From Pseudoblastomonas marina (GTDB lineage Bacteria; Pseudomonadota; Alphaproteobacteria; Sphingomonadales; Sphingomonadaceae), in contig NZ_BMID01000001.1 of NCBI RefSeq assembly GCF_014641655.1, positions 1,354,427 through 1,418,426 on the forward strand: a stretch of DNA of 64,000 nt, read 5' to 3'. The notes under the pieces are model-generated. The model saw only the letters and a list, made by a program, of their open reading frames with translations, ran no database searches and was not told where the DNA came from. Positions 54,373-64,000 of the stretch are shown in pieces (the stretch's first letter is position 1; the number at the start of each line of letters is the position of its first letter). The translations under genes were made by a program, and so were the position numbers.

Positions 54373-54900
54373 TCAGGTGACGTGCATGACCTCGTTGTAA
54401 ACGTTCCCTTCCTTCCCGCCGAGATACTCGATTTCCAGCGGGTTCCCGACCGCGCTCCCCTGCGGCCTGAGAAAACGGACGAGAAACAGGTGGCGCGTGC
54501 GGACTAGGCCGCAGCTTGATATTACGCCCGGTTGGCTTTCCTCGTTGATCGCAACGAAAATATCGTTGTCGACCAGAGTGATAGAAACGAATTCTCGCCT
54601 GATCTCCGGATCTAAAAACAATTGACCGAATAGCGCCTTTCCGTGTGAGACATCTCGTGAAAAACGGATTTCCTTACCCTGGGAAGGATCGAAACTCCGG
54701 AATTCAGCGGGCGGTCCGTAGTCCGAGAGAAAAGCGGCTTCGTCACGCCGCCACCAGGCTTGAAACATGCGGCGAACGAGGCCGATCCGCCCACCACTGA
54801 TTCCAGGTTGCGGACCATTGGTCATGCACGCTGCTGCGGGGTTCGCGGACAACGCAAATGGCGCCACCGCAAGCGAAACAATTGCAGAGCGGCGCTTCAA
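54373..54900 (-). CDS. AT-rich secreted protein of unknown function
   Basis: A 175-residue protein that starts with TTG at 54900, 1 base after the stop of the TPR gene, consistent with coupled translation. Residues 1-24 look like a signal peptide (MKRRSAIVSLAVAPFALS and cleavage after AAA), followed by CMTNGPQPG. The mature part has WRRDEAAFLSDYG, LFLDPEIRREFV and SSCGLVRTRHLFLVRF; the pattern of helix then beta strands is reminiscent of NTF2-like small proteins, but this is weak. The gene is clearly lower in GC than its neighbours. It may be a recent addition to the guaB-rsmB-TPR run. Confidence 0.62.
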   Translation of the reverse strand: MKRRSAIVSLAVAPFALSANPAAACMTNGPQPGISGGRIGLVRRMFQAWWRRDEAAFLSDYGPPAEFRSFDPSQGKEIRFSRDVSHGKALFGQLFLDPEIRREFVSITLVDNDIFVAINEESQPGVISSCGLVRTRHLFLVRFLRPQGSAVGNPLEIEYLGGKEGNVYNEVMHVT

Positions 54901-54901
54901 C

Positions 54902-55399
54902 TCAATTCTCGCTGGTGCGCTCGTCGACCGGGACCGAAGCCATCTGCGGCGCGCTCTCGCGTTCGACGATCAGCGCCGACAGCTGCACCGCCGCGGCGCA
55001 ATTGCCGCAGATCGCCTCGGCGCGGGCAAGGCTGTCGCGGGCGCGGTCGAAGGCCCCCTTCTCGGCCAGCGCCATGCCTTCGCCCGCCAGCGCGGTGACA
55101 TTGCGCGGCTCGGCGTCGAGCACCACGCGGTAATATCGGATCGCCTTGCCCGGCAGGCCCTTGGCGCGCATCGCCTCGGCTAGCGAGAGATAGGCTTCGA
55201 GATTGCCCGGCTGGATCGCCAGCGCCGCCTCGAACGCATCGACCGCCGGTACGATCTCGCCTGCGGCCAGCGCCGCGCGGCCATCCTCGACGAAGGCCTG
55301 CGCGCGCGGATCGGGCTCGGCACGTTGCGCGGCGATCAGCGAGCTGGCGGTCAGCGCGAAGGCGGTCGAAAGCGCGAGGGCGGCGGGGGTAAAGCGCAT
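54902..55399 (-). CDS. Exported tetratricopeptide-repeat protein
   Basis: A 165-residue protein with a signal peptide (about 1-24, MRFTPAALAL then SLIAAQ). Three TPR-like helical pairs span about 31-133 (ALAAGEIVPAVDAFEAALAI, YLSLAEAMRAKGLPGKAIRYY and ALAEKGAFDRARDSLARAEA). ICGNCAAAVQL near the C-terminus has two cysteines, possibly a disulfide. It is a periplasmic protein-protein adaptor of unknown partner. The ATG at 55399 is used; the long frame upstream is a shadow of rsmB. It is 59 bases after rsmB. Confidence 0.83.
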   Translation of the reverse strand: MRFTPAALALSTAFALTASSLIAAQRAEPDPRAQAFVEDGRAALAAGEIVPAVDAFEAALAIQPGNLEAYLSLAEAMRAKGLPGKAIRYYRVVLDAEPRNVTALAGEGMALAEKGAFDRARDSLARAEAICGNCAAAVQLSALIVERESAPQMASVPVDERTSEN

Positions 55400-55458
55400 G
55401 ATCTGCTCCCAAAGGGTGTGCGTGAGGCGAGACGGCTCGTCCATTTGCCCGCTTGCTA

Positions 55459-56637
55459 TCACGGCGAAACAAAACCTGCGATGAAAAAGCCGTCGGTTCC
55501 ATCGTGATAGGGCGTCAGCCGCCGCCCGACGCCGCGCGCGCGCCCGGAAGGCAGGTCGATCGGCTGGGCGCTCCAGTCCTGATGGCGCGCAAGGAAGGCC
55601 GCAGCACGATCGGCGCCCTCCTCGTCGAGCAGCGAGCATGTCACGAAATGCAGCTTCCCGCCCGGGCGCACCAGCCTTGCCGCGAGGTCGAGCAGCATGT
55701 CCTGCGTGGCGGAAAAGGCGGCGAGCCGTTCGGGGGTCAGGCGCCAGCGCGCCTCGGGCTTGCGCCGCCAGGTGCCGGTGCCGCTGCACGGCGCGTCGAC
55801 GAAGACGTGGTCGACCTGGCCGGCGATGTCGGACAGCGCTTCGAGCTCCTTCTTCGGATCGAGCAGCCGGGTCTCGATCATGGTCGCCCCCGCCCGCTCG
55901 GCGCGAGGCGCGAGCCGTGACAGGCGCGTGCGATCGATATCGCTGGCGACGATGCGGCCGGCATTCTTCATGATCGCGGCAAGGTGCAGGCTCTTGCCGC
56001 CAGCCCCGGCGCACAGGTCGAGCACCGTCTCGCCCTGCTCGACGCCGGCGGCGATACAGGCAAGCTGCGAGCCGGTATCCTGGACCTCGACCAACCCGTC
56101 GCGCCAGGCCGCATCCTGCTCGATCGGCGAACCCGGAGGGAGCCGCAGGCCCTGGGGCGCGTCGGTTTCGACCGCTTCGAAGGGAAGCTGGATCGATGCG
56201 CGCGAGGCCTTGAGAGCATTGACGCGCAGGTCGAGCGGAGCGCGTTCGAGCAGGGCATCGGCTTCGGGTCCGGCGATTTCGGATGCTGCGAGCCGCGCGA
56301 CCAGCCAGTCGGGCGCGACCCCGCATTTCGCCGCGCCCTCGCCCTTGGCGATCGGCGCGGGGCCGTAATCCGAACCGTCGAACAGGTCCTCCGGGAGCAA
56401 ACCGCTTTCGACCAGTCGCAGCATCGCCGCGCGTCCGCTTTCGGGCACCGGTCCGCAGGCGCGGATCGCGTCGTAGACGAGATCTCGGATCGCGCGGCGG
56501 TCCTTCGATCCGGCGAAACGGTGGCCCCGAAACCACTCGGCCAGGATGCGATCGGCGGGCGGGCCGCCAGTGGCAGCCGCCTCGATCACATTGTCGAGGA
56601 TTTCGATCGCCGACTGGACCCGGGCGGCGGGCCTCAT
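55459..56637 (-). CDS. rsmB: 16S rRNA m5C methyltransferase, RsmB/NOP2/Sun family
   Basis: A 392-residue enzyme predicted to methylate cytosine 967 of 16S rRNA. An N-terminal NusB-like helical domain (about 1-130) precedes the Rossmann methyltransferase with VLDLCAGAGGKSLHLA for SAM, VFVDAPCSGTGTWRRKPEARW with the release cysteine (core DAPCSGTGTWRRKPE), and FVTCSLLDEEG with the nucleophile cysteine. NusB-type N-terminus and size fit RsmB. It starts 3 bases after guaB, so the two are co-transcribed. Confidence 0.92.
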   Translation of the reverse strand: MRPAARVQSAIEILDNVIEAAATGGPPADRILAEWFRGHRFAGSKDRRAIRDLVYDAIRACGPVPESGRAAMLRLVESGLLPEDLFDGSDYGPAPIAKGEGAAKCGVAPDWLVARLAASEIAGPEADALLERAPLDLRVNALKASRASIQLPFEAVETDAPQGLRLPPGSPIEQDAAWRDGLVEVQDTGSQLACIAAGVEQGETVLDLCAGAGGKSLHLAAIMKNAGRIVASDIDRTRLSRLAPRAERAGATMIETRLLDPKKELEALSDIAGQVDHVFVDAPCSGTGTWRRKPEARWRLTPERLAAFSATQDMLLDLAARLVRPGGKLHFVTCSLLDEEGADRAAAFLARHQDWSAQPIDLPSGRARGVGRRLTPYHDGTDGFFIAGFVSP

Positions 56638-56640
56638 GGC

Positions 56641-58168
<1,528 letters not shown>

Positions 58169-58194
58169 GGGCGAAGCCGGAAAACTTCGAGAGA

Positions 58195-59658
58195 TTATTC
58201 GCCCGCGCCGTCCTCGAACGCCCAACCCTCGGGCTTCGAATAGAGCGCTTCGGTGGCCCAGTGGCGCATCAGCGCGACATAGACCGGCACGTCCTCCGCC
58301 GCGCCGCCGAGTTCGAAACCTTCCCAGATTTCGTCGTTGGCGCGGTGATAGCGGGTCGACATGAAGGCATCGAGGATGTCCTTGTCGCCGAACGAACTGC
58401 TGACCAGCACCGAGGGCACGCCCCGGTTCATGAGTGCCCAGCCATCCTGGCGGCGGACGTAGAGGTCCGATTCCTCGCCGACTTCGACCGTGCGGCCGAG
58501 CGATGCTGCGACACCCTCGATCGAAGCGTCGAGCGGGGTCCGCTTCCAGCCGATCACCGTGAGCGGCTTGCCCTCGGGCGCGATCGAAATCATGTCGATA
58601 TTGAGCGCGGCATGGATCTGCGCGAGCGGGACCGGCGGGTTCTCAGCGAAATAGCGCGCGCCCAGCAGGCCCATCTCCTCGGCGGTGGTGCCGAGGATAT
58701 AGACGTCGCGTTCGAGCTGCGGGCCCTGCGCGAGCCGGCGCGCGGTCTCGAGCATCGCGGCGATGCCCGAGGCATTGTCCGCCGCGCCGTTGCAGATCCG
58801 GTCCTCGTCGTCGGGCGCGCCGCATTCGCCGGTGTGGTCCCAATGCGCCAGCATCACGATCGCGCCAGCCTCGGGCCGCGAGCCCGGCAGCTTGCCGATC
58901 ACGTTGGAGGAGGTGAAGTCACGACCGGTGGCGGTGTAGGTACCCGATACCTTGCCGCTGAGCTCGCCGCCCAGCGCCGTCTTCAGCTTCTCGGCGGCTT
59001 CCGGACCGACGACGATGAAGTTGGGACCGCCGGCATCGTCACCGGCCTGCTTAAGGCTGACACGCTCGCGCGTCGCGCCGGGACGAAACTGCTCGACCAT
59101 CGCCGCGGGCGCGAGAATGATCGCACCGCGCGCGCCTTCGGCCACGGCGGTCTGCGCCAGCGAACGCGCCAGCGAGAAATCGTTGAAGACGAGCAGCTTG
59201 CCGTCGACGCCTTCGTCGACATCGTCGGCGCTGGCGACGGTCACCAGTTCGACATCCGCGAAATCGGTATTGCCCTGAAGCGCGAGCAGGTCGTTGCTCG
59301 TGATCTCGGTCCCCGCCGCGGTCACGGTGAGCTTGGGCGCCATCGCCGCGGTGAACGGTACTTCCTGTTCGAAGCTGCCGTTCCAGCCCGGCTCGAAGCC
59401 GTATTCCTTGAGCTTCTCGACCTGGTAGGCGACTGTCATACGACCGCCTTCGGTGCCGGGCTTGCGGCCCAGGTAGTCGTCGCTGGCGAGGATGCGGATG
59501 TGATCGAGCAGGATCGTCTCGGTGTCGGCCTGCGAGGGGACGTCCACCGCGCCGGCGTCGATCGGCATGGTGGTTTCCTGCGCGGGTTCGGCCTGGAACG
59601 CGACGGCGGGTTGCGCGAGCGCCAGCAGCGGCAGGGCAAGGATTGCAAGCTTCTTCAT
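58195..59658 (-). CDS. Exported M28 family aminopeptidase
   Basis: A 487-residue secreted zinc peptidase. The signal peptide is MKKLAILALPLLALAQPAVAF. A protease-associated-like domain is inserted at about 140-240 (GKLLVFNDFSLARSLAQTAV region). The catalytic core has VMLAHWDHTGECG and GAADNASGIAAMLE for the first His and bridging Asp, LGTTAEEMGLLGARYF for the Glu pair, and NIDMISI. It should trim peptides in the periplasm. The ATG at 59658 has AAGGGA upstream; the longer frame overlaps the next gene and is not used. It starts 14 bases after the dehydrogenase stop, so co-transcription is possible. Confidence 0.93.
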   Translation of the reverse strand: MKKLAILALPLLALAQPAVAFQAEPAQETTMPIDAGAVDVPSQADTETILLDHIRILASDDYLGRKPGTEGGRMTVAYQVEKLKEYGFEPGWNGSFEQEVPFTAAMAPKLTVTAAGTEITSNDLLALQGNTDFADVELVTVASADDVDEGVDGKLLVFNDFSLARSLAQTAVAEGARGAIILAPAAMVEQFRPGATRERVSLKQAGDDAGGPNFIVVGPEAAEKLKTALGGELSGKVSGTYTATGRDFTSSNVIGKLPGSRPEAGAIVMLAHWDHTGECGAPDDEDRICNGAADNASGIAAMLETARRLAQGPQLERDVYILGTTAEEMGLLGARYFAENPPVPLAQIHAALNIDMISIAPEGKPLTVIGWKRTPLDASIEGVAASLGRTVEVGEESDLYVRRQDGWALMNRGVPSVLVSSSFGDKDILDAFMSTRYHRANDEIWEGFELGGAAEDVPVYVALMRHWATEALYSKPEGWAFEDGAGE

Positions 59659-59672
59659 CGTGGTCAGTCCCT

Positions 59673-60428
59673 TCACTGGGCGGTCCAGCCGCCATCGATA
59701 CTCCAGTTCGCGCCGGTGACGTTGCCCGCTTCCTCGCGGCACAGGAACGCGGCGAGCGCCCCCACTTCCTCCGGCTGCACGAAACGCTTGGTCGGCTGCT
59801 TGGCGAGCAGCACGTCGTTGATCACTTCGTCGCGCGAGAGGTTACGGGCCTTCATCGTGTCGGGGATCTGGTTTTCGACGAGCGGCGTCCAGACATAGCC
59901 GGGCGAAATGCAATTGGCGGTCACGCCGCTCTGCGCGAGCTCGAGCGCGACCGTCTTGGTCAGCCCGTCGAGCCCGTGCTTGGCGGCGTTGTAGGCGGTC
60001 TTGAACGGCGATGCGGTCTTCGAATGCGCGCTCGCGGTGTTGATGATGCGTCCCCACCCCTGCTGCTTCATGTGCGGTACGGCGAGCCGGATGGTGTGGA
60101 AACAGGCGGTCAGGTTGAGCGCGATCACCTTGTCCCATTTCTCGACCGGGAATTCCTCGACCGGAGAGACGTGCTGCATTCCGGCATTGTTGACGAGGAT
60201 ATCGACCGGGCCGTGCTCCTCCATCATCGCCGCGATCGCGTCGGGATCGGTCAGGTCGGCGCCCGAATGGACGGCATCGAGCTCGTCGACGAGTCTTGCG
60301 ATCTCGCCTTCATCGCCAAAGCCATTGAGCACGATCTGCGCCCCCTCGGCCCGCAGGGCGCGGGCCACGGCGAGGCCGATGCCGGATGTCGATCCGGTGA
60401 TGAGTGCGCGTCGTCCTTCGAGAAACAT
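59673..60428 (-). CDS. 3-hydroxybutyrate dehydrogenase (short-chain dehydrogenase)
   Basis: A 251-residue cytoplasmic SDR. NAD site TGSTSGIGLAVARAL, NNAGMQHVSPVEEFP, catalytic Ser in NTASAHSKTASPF, and YNAAKHG with Tyr and Lys are present. The motifs QHVSPVEEFP, SAHSKTASPFK and SPGYVWTPLV are characteristic of D-beta-hydroxybutyrate dehydrogenase, which links acetoacetate and 3-hydroxybutyrate in polyhydroxybutyrate or ketone use. The ATG at 60428 has AAGGGACG upstream; the longer frame is rejected. It is divergent from the zinc metallopeptidase. Confidence 0.92.
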   Translation of the reverse strand: MFLEGRRALITGSTSGIGLAVARALRAEGAQIVLNGFGDEGEIARLVDELDAVHSGADLTDPDAIAAMMEEHGPVDILVNNAGMQHVSPVEEFPVEKWDKVIALNLTACFHTIRLAVPHMKQQGWGRIINTASAHSKTASPFKTAYNAAKHGLDGLTKTVALELAQSGVTANCISPGYVWTPLVENQIPDTMKARNLSRDEVINDVLLAKQPTKRFVQPEEVGALAAFLCREEAGNVTGANWSIDGGWTAQ

Positions 60429-60519
60429 TATCGTCCCTTGGCTGTTGTGAGTCGAAACGGTCCATCGCGCTTGGCGCGCGCGCTGTCCACAACAAGGGCC
60501 GGATGCAGGGGAGAAAATC

Positions 60520-61365
60520 ATGCGGCTCAACCCGTTCGACACCAGCAAGATCGACGTGCGCGGAGGCGGCGGCGGCGCGGGCGGCAAGCTCGGCTGCGGC
60601 GCGATCGTGATCGCGATTCTGGGCGCGGTCTTCTTCGGGCTCGACCCGATGACGACGCTCTCGACGATCGGCTCGGTGCAGGAATCCACCGGGAGCAGCC
60701 AATCGGATGTAAGCGAAGAGGAATTGTGCAGCCAGAATACCTATTCGCGCGAGGCGTGCAGCGCGCTGCAATCGCTCAATGAGACCTGGGCTCCCGAGTT
60801 CCGCGAGGCCGGTATCGAATTCCGGCAACCCTCGCTGACCTTCTATTCGGGCGGCGTACGTTCCGGCTGCGGCGCGGCGAGCAGCGCGGTTGGTCCGTTC
60901 TACTGCCCGGCGGACCTCGGCATCTACATCGACACCAGTTTCTACGACCAGCTCGCGCAGATGTCGGGCGAACAGGGCGATTTCGCGCGGCTCTACGTGA
61001 TGGCGCACGAATACGGCCACCACATCCAGAACCTCACCGGCCTCGCGAGCCAGATTCGCAGCGCCCAGCAGCAGGATCCGCGGCGGGCGAACGATTTGCA
61101 GGTGCGGATGGAATTGCAGGCCGATTGCTATGCCGGCGTGTGGGCAGCGAAGAACCGCGGCGCGATCGAGGAAGGCGACCTTGAGGAAGGCATGAACGCC
61201 GCCGCCTCGATCGGCGACGATGCGATCATGGAGCGGTCGGGCCGCGGGGTGAACCCCGAAGCCTTCACCCACGGGACCAGCGCCCAGCGCATGCAATGGT
61301 TGCGTCGCGGTTTCAGCACCGAGGACGAAGACCAGTGCGATACCATCGCGGATCTGCGGGTGTGA
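60520..61365 (+). CDS. YpfJ-like neutral zinc metallopeptidase
   Basis: A 281-residue membrane-anchored protein. A glycine-rich segment (GGGGGAGGKLGCG) precedes one N-terminal helix (about 27-47). The periplasmic domain contains the zinc motif VMAHEYGHHIQN (HExxH) and a distal RMELQADCYAGVWA that supplies a Glu/Asp ligand, as in the YpfJ/zinc-metallopeptidase family. Four cysteines in the mature part (EELCSQ, REACSAL, RSGCGAA, FYCPAD) may form disulfides. Physiological substrate is unknown. The ATG has AGGGGAGA upstream at ideal spacing. It converges on the penicillin-binding protein gene. Confidence 0.93.
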   Translation: MRLNPFDTSKIDVRGGGGGAGGKLGCGAIVIAILGAVFFGLDPMTTLSTIGSVQESTGSSQSDVSEEELCSQNTYSREACSALQSLNETWAPEFREAGIEFRQPSLTFYSGGVRSGCGAASSAVGPFYCPADLGIYIDTSFYDQLAQMSGEQGDFARLYVMAHEYGHHIQNLTGLASQIRSAQQQDPRRANDLQVRMELQADCYAGVWAAKNRGAIEEGDLEEGMNAAASIGDDAIMERSGRGVNPEAFTHGTSAQRMQWLRRGFSTEDEDQCDTIADLRV

Positions 61366-61404
61366 GTTGAGGTTGCGGGCGCGCTGAAGTCTCGTGCCCA
61401 CCTA

Positions 61405-63924
61405 TCAATAAATCCCGCCCTGCTCCTCGGCGAAATCTTCCTCGATCACCTGCTCCTCGGCAGGCGCAGTGCGGCGCGGGCTGGGATTGCGGATCGCGCG
61501 GACCGCGGCGATGATCGCCTGGCGGCGGCTGTCGAACAGGTCGGCATCGGCGCGGCGCGGCGGCTCGGTATCGGCCTTGAAGGCTTCCCAGATCACCTGC
61601 GCGCGGCGGTCCTCGCCCGGCGTGCCGGCAAAGACGCGCTTGCCCGACAGGCGATCGATCCGGATCATGCGGATGTCGGACGGCGCGACGAACGGCTCGG
61701 TGCCCCAGCGATCCTTGGTTTCCTCGATCAGCTGCCGCACGATCGGCGCGGCATAGGTCCCGCCCTGGACGTATCCGCCCAGATCGCGCGGATTGTCGTA
61801 ACCGATATAGACCCCGGCCACGAGTTGCTGCGATCCGCCTACGAACCACACGTCGGTCGGCCCGTTGGTGGTCCCGGTCTTGCCGAACAGCGGGATATCG
61901 AGGCTCGCGAGCGTCAGCGCGGTGCCGCGCTGGACCACGCCGCGCAGCATGTGGGTGGTCTGGAACGCGGTGCCCGGGTCCATCACCTGCTTCCCGCGCG
62001 GGGCGAAGCGCGGCATCGGCTTGCCGTCCCATTCGGCCATGTTGCAACCGTCACAGCGGCGCTTGTCCGCGCGCCAGATGACCTTGCCGGTACGATCCTG
62101 AACGTAGTCGATCGGGCTCGCTTCGTACTGGACGCCGTTATTGGCGAGCGCCGAATAGGCGTTGACCATGCGGGCCACGGTGGTCTCGCCCGCGCCGAGC
62201 GCGAAGGAATAATAGGGGTCGTAATCGCCGATCCCCATTCGCTTGAACGTGCCGGTGACGTTTTCCATGCCGACCGCGTCGGCGATGTGGATGGTCATCA
62301 GGTTGCGCGACTGTTCGAGCCCCCAGCGCATCGTGTGCGTGCCGCCACCCGAACGGCTGAAGTTGCGGAAGCATTTCTCGCCCAGCTGCGCGCCCTGCCA
62401 GACGCAGAAGGCCTTGTCGTCGACCATGCTGGCGGGCGTCATCCCGCGATCGAGCGCGGTGGCGTAGACGAACGGCTTGATCGTGGAACCCGGCTGGCGT
62501 TCGGCCTGGGTCGCGCGGTTGAACGAGCCGAGCCGCGCGTCGAACCCGCCCTGCATCGCGATGATGCGCCCCGTCTGCGGCTGCTGGACCAACAAGCCGC
62601 CCGAGATCGCGGGGACGTATTCGAGGCGGAAACTGGTTTCGCCCTGCTTCGTCGCGGCGACGACATCGCCCGGCTTGAGGCTGGAGGGCGCGCGCGACAG
62701 TGAACCTTCGTCGCCATTGGTGAAGGCGATGCGCGGCGCGCTGCCGCCCTCGGTGATGACGCCGACGCGCCAGTCCTGGTAATTGATCCCGAGATTCGAC
62801 GAAGCGAGCTGGCTGGCGAGATCGCCATTGTCGGGATTGAGCGTCGCGATCGGCCCGGCGAAGCCCCGCCCGCCGTGATAACGCAACAGCCCACGGCGCA
62901 GCGCATCGCGGGCGGCGTCCTGGACCTCGCGATCGAGCGCGGTGCGAACCCACAGCCCGCCGGCATAGACGCTGTTGGGCCCGTCCTCGGCCTGTTCGCC
63001 GTATTCCTCGATCAGGATGCGGCGGACTTCCTCGAGATAGTAACCGGCATCGGCGCGCTGGATGTTGGTGCTCCCGCGCACCAGGCCGAGCGGCTGGGCC
63101 TTGGCGGCGGCGATTTCTTCGCGCGTCGCCCAGCCATTGCGCTCCATCCGGTTGAGGACGGTCGCGCGCCGCTGCAGCGCGAGGTCTTCATAGCGCGCGC
63201 GACCATAGCGTTCGGGCGCCTTGGGAAGAATCGCGAGGAATGCCGCCTCGTGTAGCTCGAGTTCGTCGAGGTCCTTGCCGAAATAGGCGCGGCTCGCCGC
63301 CTGCACCCCGAAGCTGCGGCGGCCGAGCGGAATCTCGTTGAGATAAAGTTCGAGGATTTCCTGCTTGGTCAGAACTTCCTCGATCCGCTGCGCGAGCACC
63401 ATCTCGCGCAATTTGCGCGTCACCGAATATTCGTCGCCGAGGAGGATGTTCTTGGCGACCTGCTGGGTGATCGTCGACCCCCCGACCGCGCGCTGGCCCG
63501 AGCCCGCCTTGGTCGCGTAGTCGAGCACGGCGTTGAGCGTACCGGTAATGTCGACCCCGCCATGGCTCCAGAACGTCTCGTCCTCGGCCGCGAGGAAAGC
63601 GTTTATCACCGGCTCGGGAAAATCGCCGAACTGCAACTGTACGCGCCGGTCGCGAGCGTAGGAGTGGACGACCTCGCCATCGATCCCGCGGACCATGGTG
63701 GGCAGCTGCGGCTGATAGGTCACCAGCGTCTTCGCATCGGGCAGGTTGCGCATGAGCGCGACCCACAGGGCGAGCGCGAGGATCAGCAGGCCGAGCCCGA
63801 TTCGGGTCAACCAGCGAAACCGGCGGCTCGTCGCCCATTGTTCGCGAAAGCCCTGCCACAGCACGCCCGGGTCGCGGGTCGCGCGGTATCTGAGATAGGC
63901 GAGGAAAGGCTGCGTCTCTTCCAT
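61405..63924 (-). CDS. mrcA: Penicillin-binding protein 1A, bifunctional peptidoglycan synthase
   Basis: An 839-residue class A PBP. A cytoplasmic N-terminus and one membrane helix (about 41-59) are followed by the GT51 glycosyltransferase domain (about 85-260): AAEDETFWSHGGVD with the catalytic Glu, GGSTITQQVAKN and LYLNEIPLGRRSFGVQAA. An OB-like linker precedes the transpeptidase domain with the active Ser in QPGSTIKPFVY (S-x-x-K), SRNLMT and the KTG box in GKTGTTNG. Both activities look intact. The long mid-section and OB-like insert match the alphaproteobacterial PBP1A. A 76-base upstream region remains in the window. Confidence 0.97.
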   Translation of the reverse strand: MEETQPFLAYLRYRATRDPGVLWQGFREQWATSRRFRWLTRIGLGLLILALALWVALMRNLPDAKTLVTYQPQLPTMVRGIDGEVVHSYARDRRVQLQFGDFPEPVINAFLAAEDETFWSHGGVDITGTLNAVLDYATKAGSGQRAVGGSTITQQVAKNILLGDEYSVTRKLREMVLAQRIEEVLTKQEILELYLNEIPLGRRSFGVQAASRAYFGKDLDELELHEAAFLAILPKAPERYGRARYEDLALQRRATVLNRMERNGWATREEIAAAKAQPLGLVRGSTNIQRADAGYYLEEVRRILIEEYGEQAEDGPNSVYAGGLWVRTALDREVQDAARDALRRGLLRYHGGRGFAGPIATLNPDNGDLASQLASSNLGINYQDWRVGVITEGGSAPRIAFTNGDEGSLSRAPSSLKPGDVVAATKQGETSFRLEYVPAISGGLLVQQPQTGRIIAMQGGFDARLGSFNRATQAERQPGSTIKPFVYATALDRGMTPASMVDDKAFCVWQGAQLGEKCFRNFSRSGGGTHTMRWGLEQSRNLMTIHIADAVGMENVTGTFKRMGIGDYDPYYSFALGAGETTVARMVNAYSALANNGVQYEASPIDYVQDRTGKVIWRADKRRCDGCNMAEWDGKPMPRFAPRGKQVMDPGTAFQTTHMLRGVVQRGTALTLASLDIPLFGKTGTTNGPTDVWFVGGSQQLVAGVYIGYDNPRDLGGYVQGGTYAAPIVRQLIEETKDRWGTEPFVAPSDIRMIRIDRLSGKRVFAGTPGEDRRAQVIWEAFKADTEPPRRADADLFDSRRQAIIAAVRAIRNPSPRRTAPAEEQVIEEDFAEEQGGIY

Positions 63925-63938
63925 TGCGATCTCGCTTT

Positions 63939-63952
63939 AGCGCCGCGGCGCT
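63939..63952. promoter_or_regulatory. Perfect palindrome upstream of the PBP1A gene
   Basis: AGCGCCGCGGCGCT is a perfect 14-base palindrome, 15 bases from the PBP1A ATG. It may be an operator, a leader hairpin, or a chance feature of GC-rich sequence. Confidence 0.25.
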
Positions 63953-64000
63953 GCAGCGCAAATGAATGTCGCCGAACCGTGAGCGGTCAAAGCGCGGCCT

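Overview
The window is 64 kb of GC-rich (by eye about 65%), gene-dense chromosome from an alphaproteobacterium. Gene content and protein style (a carboxyspermidine-type polyamine route, an HWE sensor kinase with a single-domain receiver, EcfG-like promoter sequences, small secreted proteins with a Cys/GSR/Val-Cys motif, KorAB, M28 and S9 exopeptidases) point to Sphingomonadales, most likely Erythrobacteraceae (Erythrobacter/Qipengyuania group). This placement is inferred from protein content only. I see no rRNA, tRNA, CRISPR, insertion sequence or prophage. No gene-free stretch exceeds 300 bases. The longest are 37475-37704 and 6527-6751.

Left part (1-17.9 kb). A truncated EAL-PilZ protein lies at the left edge. 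A leftward polyamine cluster follows: carboxyspermidine dehydrogenase, a macro-domain protein, carboxyspermidine decarboxylase, a structured leader with ornithine decarboxylase, and then a tandem universal stress protein. Next come a rightward threonine dehydratase and two tandem MAPEG membrane proteins. A tightly overlapped leftward six-gene chain reads ETF-QO, ispE, N-formylglutamate amidohydrolase, a lipoprotein, NAD(P)HX repair enzyme and a TrmA/RlmD-type methyltransferase. A degenerate uracil-DNA-glycosylase-like protein and a soluble lytic transglycosylase follow on the plus strand.

Middle part (17.4-41.6 kb). greA, carB and carA run leftward. Rightward are a YqeY protein, a lipoprotein, dnaG and rpoD, which form a macromolecular-synthesis-like cluster. 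A HWE histidine kinase/receiver pair faces a GAF-EAL phosphodiesterase. A membrane M28 peptidase precedes a one-carbon/RNA cluster (rpiB, glyA, a small glycine-zipper protein, nrdR, trmJ). Two small secreted paralogues, chorismate mutase, rpsD with a structured leader, an unknown secreted protein and an S9 peptidase follow.

Right part (41.6-64 kb). An ABC-2 exporter pair, tgt and an M50-like protease run leftward. A DUF481 protein precedes photolyase, which is divergent from a PAP2 phosphatase across a tiny bidirectional EcfG-like promoter. A YdjM-type protein with an AT-rich 3' part precedes korA and korB, which are separated by a small AT-rich membrane gene. An alpha/beta hydrolase with its own EcfG-like promoter is coupled to rppH. 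The leftward series guaB, rsmB, a TPR protein and an AT-rich secreted protein follows. An M28 peptidase, 3-hydroxybutyrate dehydrogenase, a YpfJ-like zinc metallopeptidase and penicillin-binding protein 1A complete the window.

The most interesting signals are the ornithine decarboxylase leader, the macro-domain gene inside the polyamine operon, the face-to-face EcfG-like promoters between photolyase and PAP2, the AT-rich gene wedged between korA and korB, and the rpsD and guaB leaders.
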